Assembly (NCBI RefSeq): GCF_020564935.1 | Contig: NZ_JAJCXB010000039.1 | Location: 1 to 64,000, forward strand | Source: Streptomyces pinistramenti | Lineage (GTDB): Bacteria; Actinomycetota; Actinomycetes; Streptomycetales; Streptomycetaceae | DNA length: 64,000 nucleotides | Direction of reading: 5' to 3' | Shown: piece by piece, positions 13,959 to 21,965 of the stretch | Position numbering within the stretch: position 1 is the first letter of the stretch | Layout of the letters: every line of letters begins with the position of its first letter | Translations under genes and position numbers: made by a program | The notes under the pieces: generated by a model | The model's input: the letters and a program-made list of their open reading frames with translations, nothing else | The model's database searches: none | What the model was told of the DNA's origin: nothing

Positions 13959-16935
13959 CAGAATTCCCCTCATTCTCATCGGTCTTGATCTTCATGTTGC
14001 CGGGATTGCTGCCCTCGGTGAAAACCGTCCACGGGTCGCCGATGACGTGCAGTTCGTCGGTGCCGCCGGTGTGCACGATGTCCAGTCCGCCCTTCGCGGC
14101 CTTGAAGGCGCGCATGTGCAGATTCATGAAAGCCCTGGAGCGGAGGATATTGACGTGGTCGCGGCGCGTACGGCGGTTGTTGCTGCTGCTCCCGCCGATG
14201 GTCGAGGCGAATTTCGCGTACATCTTCTTGATGAGGAAGTCCCGCATTTTGTCGCCGCTCGCCTTCGCGGAAGCGCGCTCGTCACGGAGGAATACGCGGA
14301 GGTCTTCGAGGAGGTTTTCGGTGGCGTGCGCGGTCCACGTGCGGTGAATGCGCGGCGCCTCGCACAGGCGGCCCTGCTTGTCGCCCGCGAGGTCGAACAG
14401 CCGCATCAGGACCGGGTGCGGGACGATGATCCGGCCCCGCTCCAGACGGTTGCCGAGCGGGTGCGGGAGGTCGGCGTGCTCCCATTCCACGTAGTCGATC
14501 TCGTACAGCCCCGAACGGGTTTTACTTTCGCCCTTCGGGCGGTATTCCGACGGGTCGTCAGCGTGCACTCCGCGGTCCTCGTTGGAGGTGAGAGCCTGCA
14601 GCGGCAGCCATGCCTTGAACGCGCTCAGATAGGCGCACGGGACATCCAGACGGACCACATCTGCATCGTCCTGGTAACGGTACGGGTCACCGAACTTCGG
14701 GCGGGCTTCCCACACTTCGGCCCAGCCGCCGTTGCCGTCCTTACCTCCCGGCGTGAAGCCGTCGAGGGTCTTTTGGTGGACGAATCCCTTCTGGTAGCGG
14801 GTGCCCGCCCGGAAAATGTCGAGCAGGTCCATCACCGCCGGAATCGCGGCCTTCTCCAGACGCGCCATGGCTTTTTCCGGGTCGCCCTTCGCGGCCTTGA
14901 GGGCCTTCGCGACGACGGCCTCCATCAGCTCCAGTGCCTGCGCGGTCCGGCGCTCCGCAGGCACCGGCTGCACCGGACCACCCACCGCCCGGACCGCCGC
15001 AGCGGACTCGACCGGCGCCTCGTCGGCGGGGACTTGCTCCGCGGGGGCCGGCCCGGCCGGGGCCGGCTGCTCGTCGAGGTGGGGCTCGTCGGCCGCGTCC
15101 TGGCGCTCGTCGGCGTCGGGCGGCTCTACGGTGGGCGCCATGGATGCCTTCGAGCCCGGCGAGCTTCCCTGCTTCTGCGCACGTCCGCGGTCCGGCGGGC
15201 ATTGGGTCGGGTGCGGGGTGTCGCGGTCGCTCGTGGCGGCCATGGCCGGGGAGTTGTGGCATTCGGATGCTTCGTTGACGTCCGATGCGGCGGTGTCGCG
15301 GGCGGCATCGGCGTTCGAGGAATCGGGGCAGTCGCCGGTGGATGCTCGCGCGTCGCTGGGGCTCCCCGCCCCGGCCTCCCCGGAGAGGCCGTTTACGGCC
15401 GTCTGAGCGCCTGCGGCGCCCACAGGTGCCTCCTGGGCCGGAATGGCGCTCCCGTTGCGCGAGGCGGCCGTGTAGAGATCTTCGAGGCGGCGTGCGGCGG
15501 GAAGGAACGCGGGGGCGGCCGTGTAGCGGGGGACGTACTCGCGCGGCACGACTTTGACGGTCGATCCGTCGGCGCCTTCGGCAGCCATGTCCACGAACCG
15601 GCTGTAGTGACCTTGGAACGCGGCCGTCACGGTCGACGTGGGCCCGTTGCGGTGCTTGCCGACGATCAGGTCCGCCTCCCCCGCGCGGGGGGACTCCTTG
15701 TCGTAGGCGTCCTCCCGGTGCAGCAGGATCACCACATCGGCATCCTGCTCGACCGATCCGCTCTCGCGCAGGTCGGCGACCTGCGGCATTTTGTCCTGGC
15801 GTAGTTCGGGGCCGCGGTTGAGCTGGGCCAGGGCCAGGACGGGAACGTCGAGTTCCTTGGCCAGCTTCTTGAGTGACCGGCTGATCTGCCCTACCTCCTG
15901 CTGGCGGTTCTCGCGCGAGCGCCCGTCGTAGGTGAGGAGCTGGAGGTAGTCCACGACGATCAGGGCCAGGCCGCCGTACTTCTGGGCGGCACGGCGGGCC
16001 TTGGTCCGGATGCTCATCACCGTGAGGTCGGGTGAGGTGTCCAGTTCCAGCGGGGCGCCCTGAATAGCGGGCATGGCCTTGGCGACGCGGTTCCAGTGTT
16101 CTTCGGTGAGGGTTCCGTCCTTGAGGTGGTGCAGGGGCACGCGGGCCTGCGCGGCAATCAGCCGCTGGTGCAGCTCGCGGCGGTTCATCTCCAGGGAGAA
16201 GAACGCGACGGGCCACCCGTGCTTGATGGCACAGGTACGGGCCGCGTCCAGCCCGAACACGGACTTGCCCATGGCGGGGCGGCCGGCGCCGACGATGAGC
16301 TGGGAGGAATGGAACCCGCCCGTAAGCCGGTCAAGGTCGGAAATCCCCGTGGGGGCCCCGGTGATGGTGCCGGGCTTCATGTCCTTGAGCGCGTCGATGG
16401 CGTCCACGGTGTCGTCCAGCCCTTCGCCGATGGGGGCGAAGTCGTCGGCCGGGGCCTCGTGGGTGAGGGCGAACACGTCGGCCTGCGCAGCATCGACCGC
16501 GGCGGCTGCCTCGCCTTCGGCGGTATATCCGCTCTGGGCGATCCGGGTACCGGCCTCGGTCAGCCCGCGGAAGACAGCGCGGCTCCGGATGATCTCGGCG
16601 TAGTAGGAGGCATTCGCCGCGGTCGGCACTCGCTGTACGAGGGTGTGCAGGTACGAGGCGCCACCGATGCGGCCGATCTCGCCCGTCTTCGTGAGGTGCG
16701 CGGCCAGGGTGATGGGGTCAGCCGGCTCGCCCGCGGCGTACAGGTCGACGATGCCCTGATAGATGATCGCGTGGACGGGCCGGTAGAAATCTCCCGGCCC
16801 GGCCAGGACGTCGATGACGTCGGCGATGGCGTCCTTGGCCAGCAACATGCCGCCGAGCGTGGATTGTTCAGCGTCGAAGTCGTTCGGCGGCATCCGGTCC
16901 ATGCCGGTGCCGGCGTCGGCCGGTACGTTGGACAT
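13951..16935 (-). CDS. DnaB-type replicative helicase fused to a polymerase-like C-terminal domain (pSLA2 Rep2-like)
   Basis: A 994-residue protein, about twice the length of DnaB. Residues 20-130 are the DnaB N-terminal domain and 190-450 the RecA-like core, with Walker A GRPAMGKS at 218-225, Walker B ALIVVDYLQLL at 324-334 and a KHRNGPT motif at 427-433. A disordered acidic/Pro linker covers about 455-690. The last 300 residues hold segments placed like family-B polymerase motifs: DVVRLDVPCAYLSAFK (about 760-775), IKKMYAKFASTIGG (902-915) and HTGGTDELHVIGD (955-967). GGGAGAG precedes the ATG. In pSLA2-type plasmids a DnaB-like Rep2 gene follows the initiator gene, as here. Confidence 0.85.
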   Translation of the reverse strand: MSNVPADAGTGMDRMPPNDFDAEQSTLGGMLLAKDAIADVIDVLAGPGDFYRPVHAIIYQGIVDLYAAGEPADPITLAAHLTKTGEIGRIGGASYLHTLVQRVPTAANASYYAEIIRSRAVFRGLTEAGTRIAQSGYTAEGEAAAAVDAAQADVFALTHEAPADDFAPIGEGLDDTVDAIDALKDMKPGTITGAPTGISDLDRLTGGFHSSQLIVGAGRPAMGKSVFGLDAARTCAIKHGWPVAFFSLEMNRRELHQRLIAAQARVPLHHLKDGTLTEEHWNRVAKAMPAIQGAPLELDTSPDLTVMSIRTKARRAAQKYGGLALIVVDYLQLLTYDGRSRENRQQEVGQISRSLKKLAKELDVPVLALAQLNRGPELRQDKMPQVADLRESGSVEQDADVVILLHREDAYDKESPRAGEADLIVGKHRNGPTSTVTAAFQGHYSRFVDMAAEGADGSTVKVVPREYVPRYTAAPAFLPAARRLEDLYTAASRNGSAIPAQEAPVGAAGAQTAVNGLSGEAGAGSPSDARASTGDCPDSSNADAARDTAASDVNEASECHNSPAMAATSDRDTPHPTQCPPDRGRAQKQGSSPGSKASMAPTVEPPDADERQDAADEPHLDEQPAPAGPAPAEQVPADEAPVESAAAVRAVGGPVQPVPAERRTAQALELMEAVVAKALKAAKGDPEKAMARLEKAAIPAVMDLLDIFRAGTRYQKGFVHQKTLDGFTPGGKDGNGGWAEVWEARPKFGDPYRYQDDADVVRLDVPCAYLSAFKAWLPLQALTSNEDRGVHADDPSEYRPKGESKTRSGLYEIDYVEWEHADLPHPLGNRLERGRIIVPHPVLMRLFDLAGDKQGRLCEAPRIHRTWTAHATENLLEDLRVFLRDERASAKASGDKMRDFLIKKMYAKFASTIGGSSSNNRRTRRDHVNILRSRAFMNLHMRAFKAAKGGLDIVHTGGTDELHVIGDPWTVFTEGSNPGNMKIKTDENEGNSDA
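14917..14979 (-). repeat. 63-bp segment duplicated at 37019-37081
   Basis: This part of the helicase gene encodes PAERRTAQALELMEA at the start of the C-terminal domain. The other copy, in opposite orientation at 37019-37081, matches at 58 of 63 positions. Confidence 0.75.
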
Positions 16936-16973
16936 TGAATCTCTCCCTTGGGATTCGGTGGCGGTGCCCCTGC

Positions 16974-18032
16974 TCATGCGACGGGAAGGGGCGCCGCCGT
17001 TGCGTGCGGGTCGGGTGTTCCCTCGGTGCGGGCCACGACCTGGCCGGGGTGACAGTCCGGGCACGGGCGCACGGCGTCGTTGGTCTCGATCAGCCGCATG
17101 GATGCGGACGGGCCGGGGTCCATGCCGTCGTTGCAGCGCCCGCACCACTTCGGCAGCACGGGCCGGGCGGCGGCGTCCGGTTCCCAGCGAAGCCACATCT
17201 TCGCGAGGTCGAGCCAGGAGGCTTCCCGCGCCATGGCGACGGCGCACGCTTCGAGCTGGGCGGCATCAGCAGGGTCGTCCCCGTCGACGAGCAGACCGCG
17301 GGCGGCGGAAGCGATCCGGCGCCGCGCATCGGCCGGTGCCCGGTACCCGTGCGTCTTGCGGGCGCGAGCCCATGCGTAACCGATCTCGTCGGCACGCTCC
17401 CCCGCCTCGGTGGTTTCGTCGCTGCCGGCGGGCGAAGCCTGCCGCGGGACCGGCGGCGCCGAAGGCGCCCGGTCTTGCTTGTCGTCCTGGTGCTCATCGT
17501 TCTCTCTCTCCTTCACAGCTCCCGGCGAGGGGGGCTGGGGGGAGAGAGATTCACTCTGAGGGTTACTGAGGGATTGTGGTCTCACTGGTGAGACCACGGT
17601 GGTCTCACTGGCGAGACTATTAATGGTCTCACTGGTGAGACCATTGCCCCCCCCTTTGGTCTCACCAGTGAGACCATTGCTCTGAGCTGCAGCGAAGGGG
17701 TTCTCGTCCTCGGGACGATCGGTGGGATGGGTGCCGAAGAACGGGTCGCGCGCGGCGCGAAGGGCCTCAAGGTTGACCCAGGTGTCGGACGTGGCCCGGC
17801 CGCCGCCCGTGCGCCCCTTGCGGCGGCTGATCAGGAGGTTCCGATCCACGAGCTGCGCGCGCCAGCGCCGGAAGGTGCTCTTCGGCATACCCGACTCGCG
17901 CATGAGGCGCTCCTCGCCCGCGAACGTCTTCCCGGCCGGGTCCGTGTGGTTGCACATAGCGGTGAGCACAGCCTTCTCCTGCGCGCACAGCCCGGATGCC
18001 TCCAGAACGAGAGCAATGTGCTGGACGCTCAC
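16974..18032 (-). CDS. iteron-containing plasmid replication initiator (pSLA2 Rep1-like)
   Basis: A 352-residue protein. Residues about 8-75 form a winged HTH (LCAQEKAVLTAMCNHTDPAG ... STFRRWRAQLVDRNLLI). A low-complexity middle contains LTGET, LTSET and LASET repeats, encoded by palindromic DNA iterons. The C-terminus holds helices and a CGRC-x(n)-CPDC zinc site at about 300-332. It starts at a GTG overlapping the upstream gene stop as GTGA and is followed by the DnaB gene. pSLA2 Rep1 also binds iterons lying within its own gene, which marks the origin. Order, motifs and iterons agree. Confidence 0.8.
   Translation of the reverse strand: MSVQHIALVLEASGLCAQEKAVLTAMCNHTDPAGKTFAGEERLMRESGMPKSTFRRWRAQLVDRNLLISRRKGRTGGGRATSDTWVNLEALRAARDPFFGTHPTDRPEDENPFAAAQSNGLTGETKGGGNGLTSETINSLASETTVVSPVRPQSLSNPQSESLSPQPPSPGAVKERENDEHQDDKQDRAPSAPPVPRQASPAGSDETTEAGERADEIGYAWARARKTHGYRAPADARRRIASAARGLLVDGDDPADAAQLEACAVAMAREASWLDLAKMWLRWEPDAAARPVLPKWCGRCNDGMDPGPSASMRLIETNDAVRPCPDCHPGQVVARTEGTPDPHATAAPLPVA
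17578..17675. other. replication origin candidate: four palindromic iterons inside the initiator gene
   Basis: Four 18-bp units lie at 17578-17595, 17601-17618, 17625-17642 and 17658-17675. Units 1 and 3 are GGTCTCACTGGTGAGACC. Unit 2 has GGCGAGACT in its right half, and unit 4 is the reverse orientation (centre CA for TG). Start-to-start spacing is 23, 24 and 33 bp. Each unit has 8-bp inverted arms. Such arrays within rep genes act as initiator binding sites and origins in linear Streptomyces plasmids. An AT-richer ATTAAT lies between units 2 and 3. Confidence 0.8.
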
Positions 18033-18340
18033 GCCGCCACCCGCCGCTCCGCAGAGGACAGGTCCGCTTCACACGCGTCCGCGCCCGCGGACTCCGAGTC
18101 GAGCGCGGAGTCCGGGACCGCAACAGGAGCCTTCGCTGCCTGACGGCTCACCTCTGCGAGATGGTCGTGATGGTCGTGCAACGCCTTCCGCCAAGTGCGC
18201 GGATAGCCCCCCCGCATCCACTCGCTCTGAGCTCGTTGCGCGCCGCACAGGCCGTCTGACCTGCTGCGCTCTGCACCTCTTGTACTGGTGCTCTCCGGAG
18301 AGCTCTCCGCAGCTCGTACCTGCGGGGACTGGTGACTCAC
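18029..18340 (-). CDS. small gene upstream of the initiator
   Basis: A 103-residue protein starting at a GTG with a near-perfect ribosome site (AAGGAGACAC) and overlapping the initiator GTG as GTGA. It is rich in Ser, Glu and Arg with little predicted fold; a TWRKALHDHHDHLAEVSRQA segment could be a helix. Tight coupling suggests that it controls or assists initiator translation. No family is recognised. Confidence 0.55.
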   Translation of the reverse strand: MSHQSPQVRAAESSPESTSTRGAERSRSDGLCGAQRAQSEWMRGGYPRTWRKALHDHHDHLAEVSRQAAKAPVAVPDSALDSESAGADACEADLSSAERRVAA

Positions 18341-18415
18341 GTGTCTCCTTCTGAGCCACCGCCAGAGTGATCATGGGCACAGGCACTAGAGATTTCTCCC
18401 CAGTCCTGCCGTACA

Positions 18416-18520
18416 CTCGGCGATGACTCTGCTAGGTCACGCGAACCCGTTTCCCGGACTTCGACCCTCTGAGGCTTCGACCCCTCTGAGGACCCGGGAG
18501 CGGGTTTTCGCGTGTTTACA
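18416..18520 (+). ncRNA. candidate small RNA divergent from the rep operon
   Basis: A TACACT -10 box at 18413-18418 faces rightward. About 50 bp later come two tandem copies of CTTCGACC(C)CTCTGAGG flanked by complementary arms AACCCGTTTCCCGG and CCGGGAGCGGGTT, ending in TTTTCGCG at about 18515. This would give a transcript of about 90-100 nt closing in a terminator-like stem. An ATG 5 bp after the -10 opens a 76-codon frame that lacks coding character. It sits between the replication operon and the GntR gene, where plasmids often keep copy-number RNAs. No RNA family is recognised. Confidence 0.4.
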
Positions 18521-18585
18521 GATCTTGTTTTGTGGTTCGTGCAGCCTACGGGGTTACCACCTCCGAAGAGATGGCGTGTCTTCGA

Positions 18586-19323
18586 TCAGGACTGAGGGCT
18601 CGGGCTCAGGGACGTGGACCAGCGGAGGATTGTCGTTCCCCCTGAAATCTTGACCGCCACTTCCACGACCCGGCCGTCCTTAAGGACGACCGTGCGGACA
18701 ACCTGAGTCACGACGACATCCTTCGCGGTGAGCCCCAGGGCGGTCTTCTCTGACTCAGTTGCCAGCCTGGAGGTCACCTCCTCCAGAACGTGGTCCTGAG
18801 CCACCTTCAGCCGTTCTGCTGCGAGTTCGCGCGACCCTCCGGTCGTCACGGGCTCGGTCAGCTCTGGTGTCGCGGCCACCACGTAAGCCGGGTAGTAGGA
18901 GCTGCTGACATGGACCGGTGCGCCATTGCGGCTGACGAGCCGACGTCGAACATGCACGGGCGTGCCGGGGGCTACGTCGAGCCTCGGCGCGATCAGCTCA
19001 TCGGCACCGACGGTGCCGACCTCCAGGATGCGAGAGGTCTCGCCTGCACCGAGCGCCTTGCCCGTTGCCTCATGCAGGCGGACGCGAGCTTCGATGTTGC
19101 TGCTGGCCGGCCCCGCGACGATCGTTCCGATGCCCGCCTGAGGGAGGGTCAGGCCCTCCAGCTTGAGCTTGCGGAACGCGCGGTTTGCCGTTGTTTGGGC
19201 CACGCCGAACTGCTCACAGACCTTCCGCAACGACGGTAGAGCGTCGCCCGGCTTAAGTTCCCCGGCCTGGATCTGCTGGCGGTAGTGCGCGGCGATTTCC
19301 GCGTATCCGACTGCCTCGGGCAT
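18586..19323 (-). CDS. GntR-family transcriptional regulator (HutC/KorSA type)
   Basis: A 245-residue protein with an N-terminal winged HTH (about 5-70: YAEIAAHYRQQIQAGELKPG, then SLRKVCEQFGVAQTTANRAF) and a C-terminal UTRA ligand domain (about 85-240). The UTRA part includes VHVRRRLVSRNGAPVHVSSS and TQVVRTVVLKDGRVVEVAVK. KorSA and related regulators repress transfer and replication genes on pSAM2-like elements. It is divergent from the transfer operon at 19585, and the inverted repeats between them are its likely operators. Confidence 0.85.
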   Translation of the reverse strand: MPEAVGYAEIAAHYRQQIQAGELKPGDALPSLRKVCEQFGVAQTTANRAFRKLKLEGLTLPQAGIGTIVAGPASSNIEARVRLHEATGKALGAGETSRILEVGTVGADELIAPRLDVAPGTPVHVRRRLVSRNGAPVHVSSSYYPAYVVAATPELTEPVTTGGSRELAAERLKVAQDHVLEEVTSRLATESEKTALGLTAKDVVVTQVVRTVVLKDGRVVEVAVKISGGTTILRWSTSLSPSPQS

Positions 19324-19375
19324 ACCGACTCCCCTCGGATTCTCGGGCTGCGCTCTGAGGTTCGAGTGCAGCAGT

Positions 19376-19440
19376 ACACCACGAAGGGTAAAGCATGTGG
19401 TGTTCTATCGCTACCACTAGCGTGATGAATCGCTAGTGGT
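19376..19440. promoter_or_regulatory. inverted-repeat operators between the GntR gene and the transfer operon
   Basis: Two inverted repeats occur: ACACCAC and GTGGTGT (19376-19382 and 19397-19403), and ACCACTAGCG and CGCTAGTGGT (19413-19422 and 19431-19440). The second is perfect over 10 bp and abuts TACTAT, a good -10 for the rightward operon. Both contain ACCAC, so one regulator, most simply the adjacent GntR protein, could bind both. From 19441 to 19584 only a leader is seen, with a GC-rich hairpin near 19520-19545. Confidence 0.7.
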
Positions 19441-19584
19441 CTACTATGGTTCTCGGCGCAGCCCGCTGCAGTACTGGACGGGCGCTGCCCTTGGGTGCGC
19501 ACACACCCAGAAAGCAGTAGGCCCCGGCGCGCACACGCCGGGGCCCAAGACCGACCCATCTGCCTGAACAGAAGGGACCGATCC

Positions 19585-20043
19585 ATGATGGATCGTATCG
19601 ATGTACGCCCCGCGTCTTCACAGGCAGGGCCGCTTTCGGCCCAGTCCGCTGAGCGTCTTGACCGGCTTTTCCGCCTCTACCACCAGCAGCTGACCGCCTT
19701 CACGGACACCCTGATTGCGGACTCTGCTAAGGCGGAGGACGTCGTGATGGAGGTCTGGCTGCGGGCCGCTGCTTCCCGCCGTCCGCTGCCGGCCGACGAC
19801 GGCCAGGCGTATGCATGGCTGCGGGCCGTCACCGCCCGCGTGGCGGTCGACCCGGACGTGGTCGAGCTGCCGACTGACTGGACCACGACGTCCGCCGGGC
19901 TCCCGACCACCCCGTCGGCCGAGGACGCCGCCCTGGCCGGCCTTGTCCTCCAGAAGGTCCGGATGGTCGTGCACGCCGCCCTGGACACGCCCGCTTCCTC
20001 TGCTGCCGCCCGCGAGGCGCGGGTCTCGGAGGTGGCGGCATGA
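19585..20043 (+). CDS. sigma-70 region-2-like protein lacking region 4
   Basis: A 152-residue protein. Residues about 20-85 (LFRLYHQQLTAFTDTLIADS, AKAEDVVMEVWLRA, then AYAWLRAVTARVAV) match ECF sigma region 2, but no region 4 HTH follows. AGAAGGGACC precedes the ATG. It heads the transfer block. A region-2-only protein might bind core RNA polymerase as a regulator, or be a degenerate factor. The small gene after it overlaps by 4 bp. Confidence 0.7.
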   Translation: MMDRIDVRPASSQAGPLSAQSAERLDRLFRLYHQQLTAFTDTLIADSAKAEDVVMEVWLRAAASRRPLPADDGQAYAWLRAVTARVAVDPDVVELPTDWTTTSAGLPTTPSAEDAALAGLVLQKVRMVVHAALDTPASSAAAREARVSEVAA

Positions 20044-20168
20044 CCAAGTCCGAGCAGGAACAGGCGGCTGCCGAGGCCGCCGAGGCCGTCAAGGCGGCCG
20101 AGGACATGCGCCGCCAGGCCGAGGAAGAGCTTCGTCGTCACGGCCAGGCCATGGGGGGTGTGCGATGA
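20040..20168 (+). CDS. 42-residue helical small protein
   Basis: Reads MTKSEQEQAAAEAAEAVKAA followed by EDMRRQAEEELRRHG, a continuous amphipathic helix. The ATG overlaps the previous stop, and the stop overlaps the next ATG (ATGA at both ends), so translation is coupled. It was found by reading the gap between neighbours. The function is unknown. Confidence 0.6.
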   Translation: MTKSEQEQAAAEAAEAVKAAEDMRRQAEEELRRHGQAMGGVR

Positions 20169-20758
20169 ACGACCTGGAACTGCTGTGGGAAATCGCCCGT
20201 CTACGGGCGGACCTGGACCGTCTCATCCCTGAGCGGCTCCGAGCCGCAGGTCGGTCGCAGCCCGTTCCGGCTCCGGCCGGGCGGCGGGGGCCGTGGGGGA
20301 AGGCCCCGGAGTCGATCGCGAGGGGCCTGCGCCGGCTGCAGCTGGCGCAGCCGGTGACGGACGGACGGCTGGCCGAGCAGCGGCATTTGCTGGATGCGGA
20401 TGCGGACACCTGCATGCCGCTGCCCGGCGTGCAGGCTCTGCGGCACGACCGCCGTGCCGTCGAGGAGGACGGCACTGTTCACGCTGCCCGCTACGCCGGG
20501 GACTTGTGGTCGTTCACGACGGCCTGCCAGGTGTATCCCGCGCCGGCGGCGGTCCGCATCGAGGCCACGCCGGACCGCGCGGTGACCTGCCGCGGGTGCC
20601 GGGCGGCGACGGACGGCAGGAAGGTCGCGAGCGAGGCGGCGAAGGCGGCCGAGGCCGGGGTGCCGCTGACCGCGCGGGAGTTCTTCGCGGTGACCGACTT
20701 CTCCCGTCCGTACATCCCGGAGCTGGACGACGCCCCGGACGAGGACCCGCAGGACTGA
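20165..20758 (+). CDS. hypothetical protein of the transfer operon
   Basis: A 197-residue protein with an N-terminal helix (NDLELLWEIARLRADLDRLI), a histidine/cysteine-containing centre, and a CRGC pair near 143-146. The C-terminus reads GVPLTAREFFAVTDFSRPYI. Coupled to the gene before it. Similar proteins accompany translocase genes on actinobacterial elements, but no activity is known. Confidence 0.6.
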   Translation: MNDLELLWEIARLRADLDRLIPERLRAAGRSQPVPAPAGRRGPWGKAPESIARGLRRLQLAQPVTDGRLAEQRHLLDADADTCMPLPGVQALRHDRRAVEEDGTVHAARYAGDLWSFTTACQVYPAPAAVRIEATPDRAVTCRGCRAATDGRKVASEAAKAAEAGVPLTAREFFAVTDFSRPYIPELDDAPDEDPQD

Positions 20759-20846
20759 CGGGCTCCCCATCGTCGCCAGCCCTGTCCTTGGGGCTGGGGT
20801 CGGTGGAGGGCCCGGACAGTCCGCGCCTGGAGAGGACCTCTTCCAC

Positions 20847-21125
20847 ATGTATGGCCAACTCCGCATCACGCTGCTGGACAAGGCGGTGTCCGCTGCCGGC
20901 CGGTGCGCCCGGGCGGGGCGCACCGTGGTCCAGCTGGCCACCCGCACCCGCTTACGGCCCACCGACGTGTACGCCGCGCTGCTGACGGCGCGGTTCATGG
21001 CCGCGCACGAACTGATCGACCAGGCCGCCGAGCTGACCGCCGAGGACCCCGAGGCCGAGGTGGTCCAGATCCGCCAGCCGCTCTGGTTCGGCGCCACGAC
21101 GATCTACGACGAGGAGACGCACTGA
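20847..21125 (+). CDS. small hypothetical protein upstream of the translocase
   Basis: A 92-residue protein with an AGRTVVQLATRTRLRPTDVY segment compatible with an HTH, then helical (ALLTARFMAAHELIDQAAEL), ending in IRQPLWFGATTIYDEETH. Its stop overlaps the next ATG. GGAGAGGACCTC lies a little far upstream of the start. DNA binding is possible but unproven. Confidence 0.55.
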   Translation: MYGQLRITLLDKAVSAAGRCARAGRTVVQLATRTRLRPTDVYAALLTARFMAAHELIDQAAELTAEDPEAEVVQIRQPLWFGATTIYDEETH

Positions 21126-21838
21126 TGAGCAGCAGCACTCCGTACAACTGGGCGGCCGACAACGGGTTCAGCAAGCCGGCCGCTTCCTCTACCCCGCAGC
21201 AGGCGCGCCCGGCGGGCCCGCAGGTTCCGCCGTCCCGGCCGCGGCCCGCCTCCGGTGGTTCGGGCGGTTCGGGTGGTTCGCGGACGACGCACCGTCAGCG
21301 GACGTACAACAAGTCGCGGGTCTACAACCTCAACGTCGGCGGCGTGGGCGGCGCGGCGAACGGCAACGGCGGCGGCAATGCCGGTTCAGGGAACGGCGGC
21401 GGGAACGGCACGGCGGCCGGGAACGGCGGCTCGGCGTCCGGCGGCGGGGCGGCGGCGGACCGTCACCAGGGTGACCAGCTGATCCACAAGATCGAGCGGA
21501 TCGAGTTCCGCTCCGACAAGGACATCCTGGCCCTGGCCAAGGCCATCAATCACTTGGGCCGCGAACTGCACCTGATCCTGGGGATGCGCGCCGAGGAAGT
21601 GAACGGGGTCCTCAGCACCTACAAGGGCAAGTGGTACACCTTCGGCGCCAGCAGCCGGGTCAAGGCCCGTCTGGTCTCTGCCCACCTCAAGGTGTCCGCG
21701 GAAGCGGCGAAGGCGCTGGGCGTCGGTGCGTTGAAGATGGCGCACGCTTTCGACCGGCACTTCGTCAAGCCCGAGCAGGAAGCCAAGCAGCAGCGCCGCG
21801 GCCAGAAGACCCGCCCGAGCTTCACGATCGGGGACTGA
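21125..21838 (+). CDS. conserved transfer-associated protein with Gly/Asn-rich linker
   Basis: A 237-residue protein. A YNWAADNGFSKP start and Pro-rich stretch lead to a 50-residue Gly/Asn/Ala linker (about 77-115). The conserved domain at about 118-220 reads LIHKIERIEFRSDKDILALA, KAINHLGRELHLILGMRA and ALGVGALKMAHAFDRHFV. Proteins with this C-terminal domain regularly precede TraB-type translocase genes on Streptomyces conjugative elements. I recall some being annotated TraA-like. Its role in transfer is inferred from position. Confidence 0.6.
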   Translation: MSSSTPYNWAADNGFSKPAASSTPQQARPAGPQVPPSRPRPASGGSGGSGGSRTTHRQRTYNKSRVYNLNVGGVGGAANGNGGGNAGSGNGGGNGTAAGNGGSASGGGAAADRHQGDQLIHKIERIEFRSDKDILALAKAINHLGRELHLILGMRAEEVNGVLSTYKGKWYTFGASSRVKARLVSAHLKVSAEAAKALGVGALKMAHAFDRHFVKPEQEAKQQRRGQKTRPSFTIGD

Positions 21839-21839
21839 C

Positions 21840-21965
21840 ATGGACGGGTGCGACGACCTGCCCGAATGCATCTTGTGCGGTGCCCCCGGCGGCTACCCGT
21901 ACTGCAACGCGGCCTGCAAAGAGGCCGACCAGGACTACCTGCCCGACGACTACGAGGAGGAGTGA
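21840..21965 (+). CDS. 41-residue Cys-rich small protein
   Basis: Five cysteines (positions 4, 10, 13, 22 and 26) include CILCG and YCNAAC, followed by an acidic tail. This looks like a mini zinc finger with a treble-clef spacing. The stop overlaps the translocase ATG (TGATG), so it is probably expressed with it. Acidic, zinc-binding partners of DNA pumps are conceivable. Confidence 0.6.
   Translation: MDGCDDLPECILCGAPGGYPYCNAACKEADQDYLPDDYEEE

Noticed and set aside
17578..17675. Reading the four GGTCTCAC palindromes as a CRISPR or as terminators
   Set aside because: They lie inside an intact reading frame, spaced at 23-33 bp with no spacers of uniform length, which fits iterons.
18423..18653. 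A 76-residue protein starting 5 bp after a TACACT box
   Set aside because: The composition lacks a fold and the DNA holds tandem repeats within complementary arms, so a small RNA explains it better.
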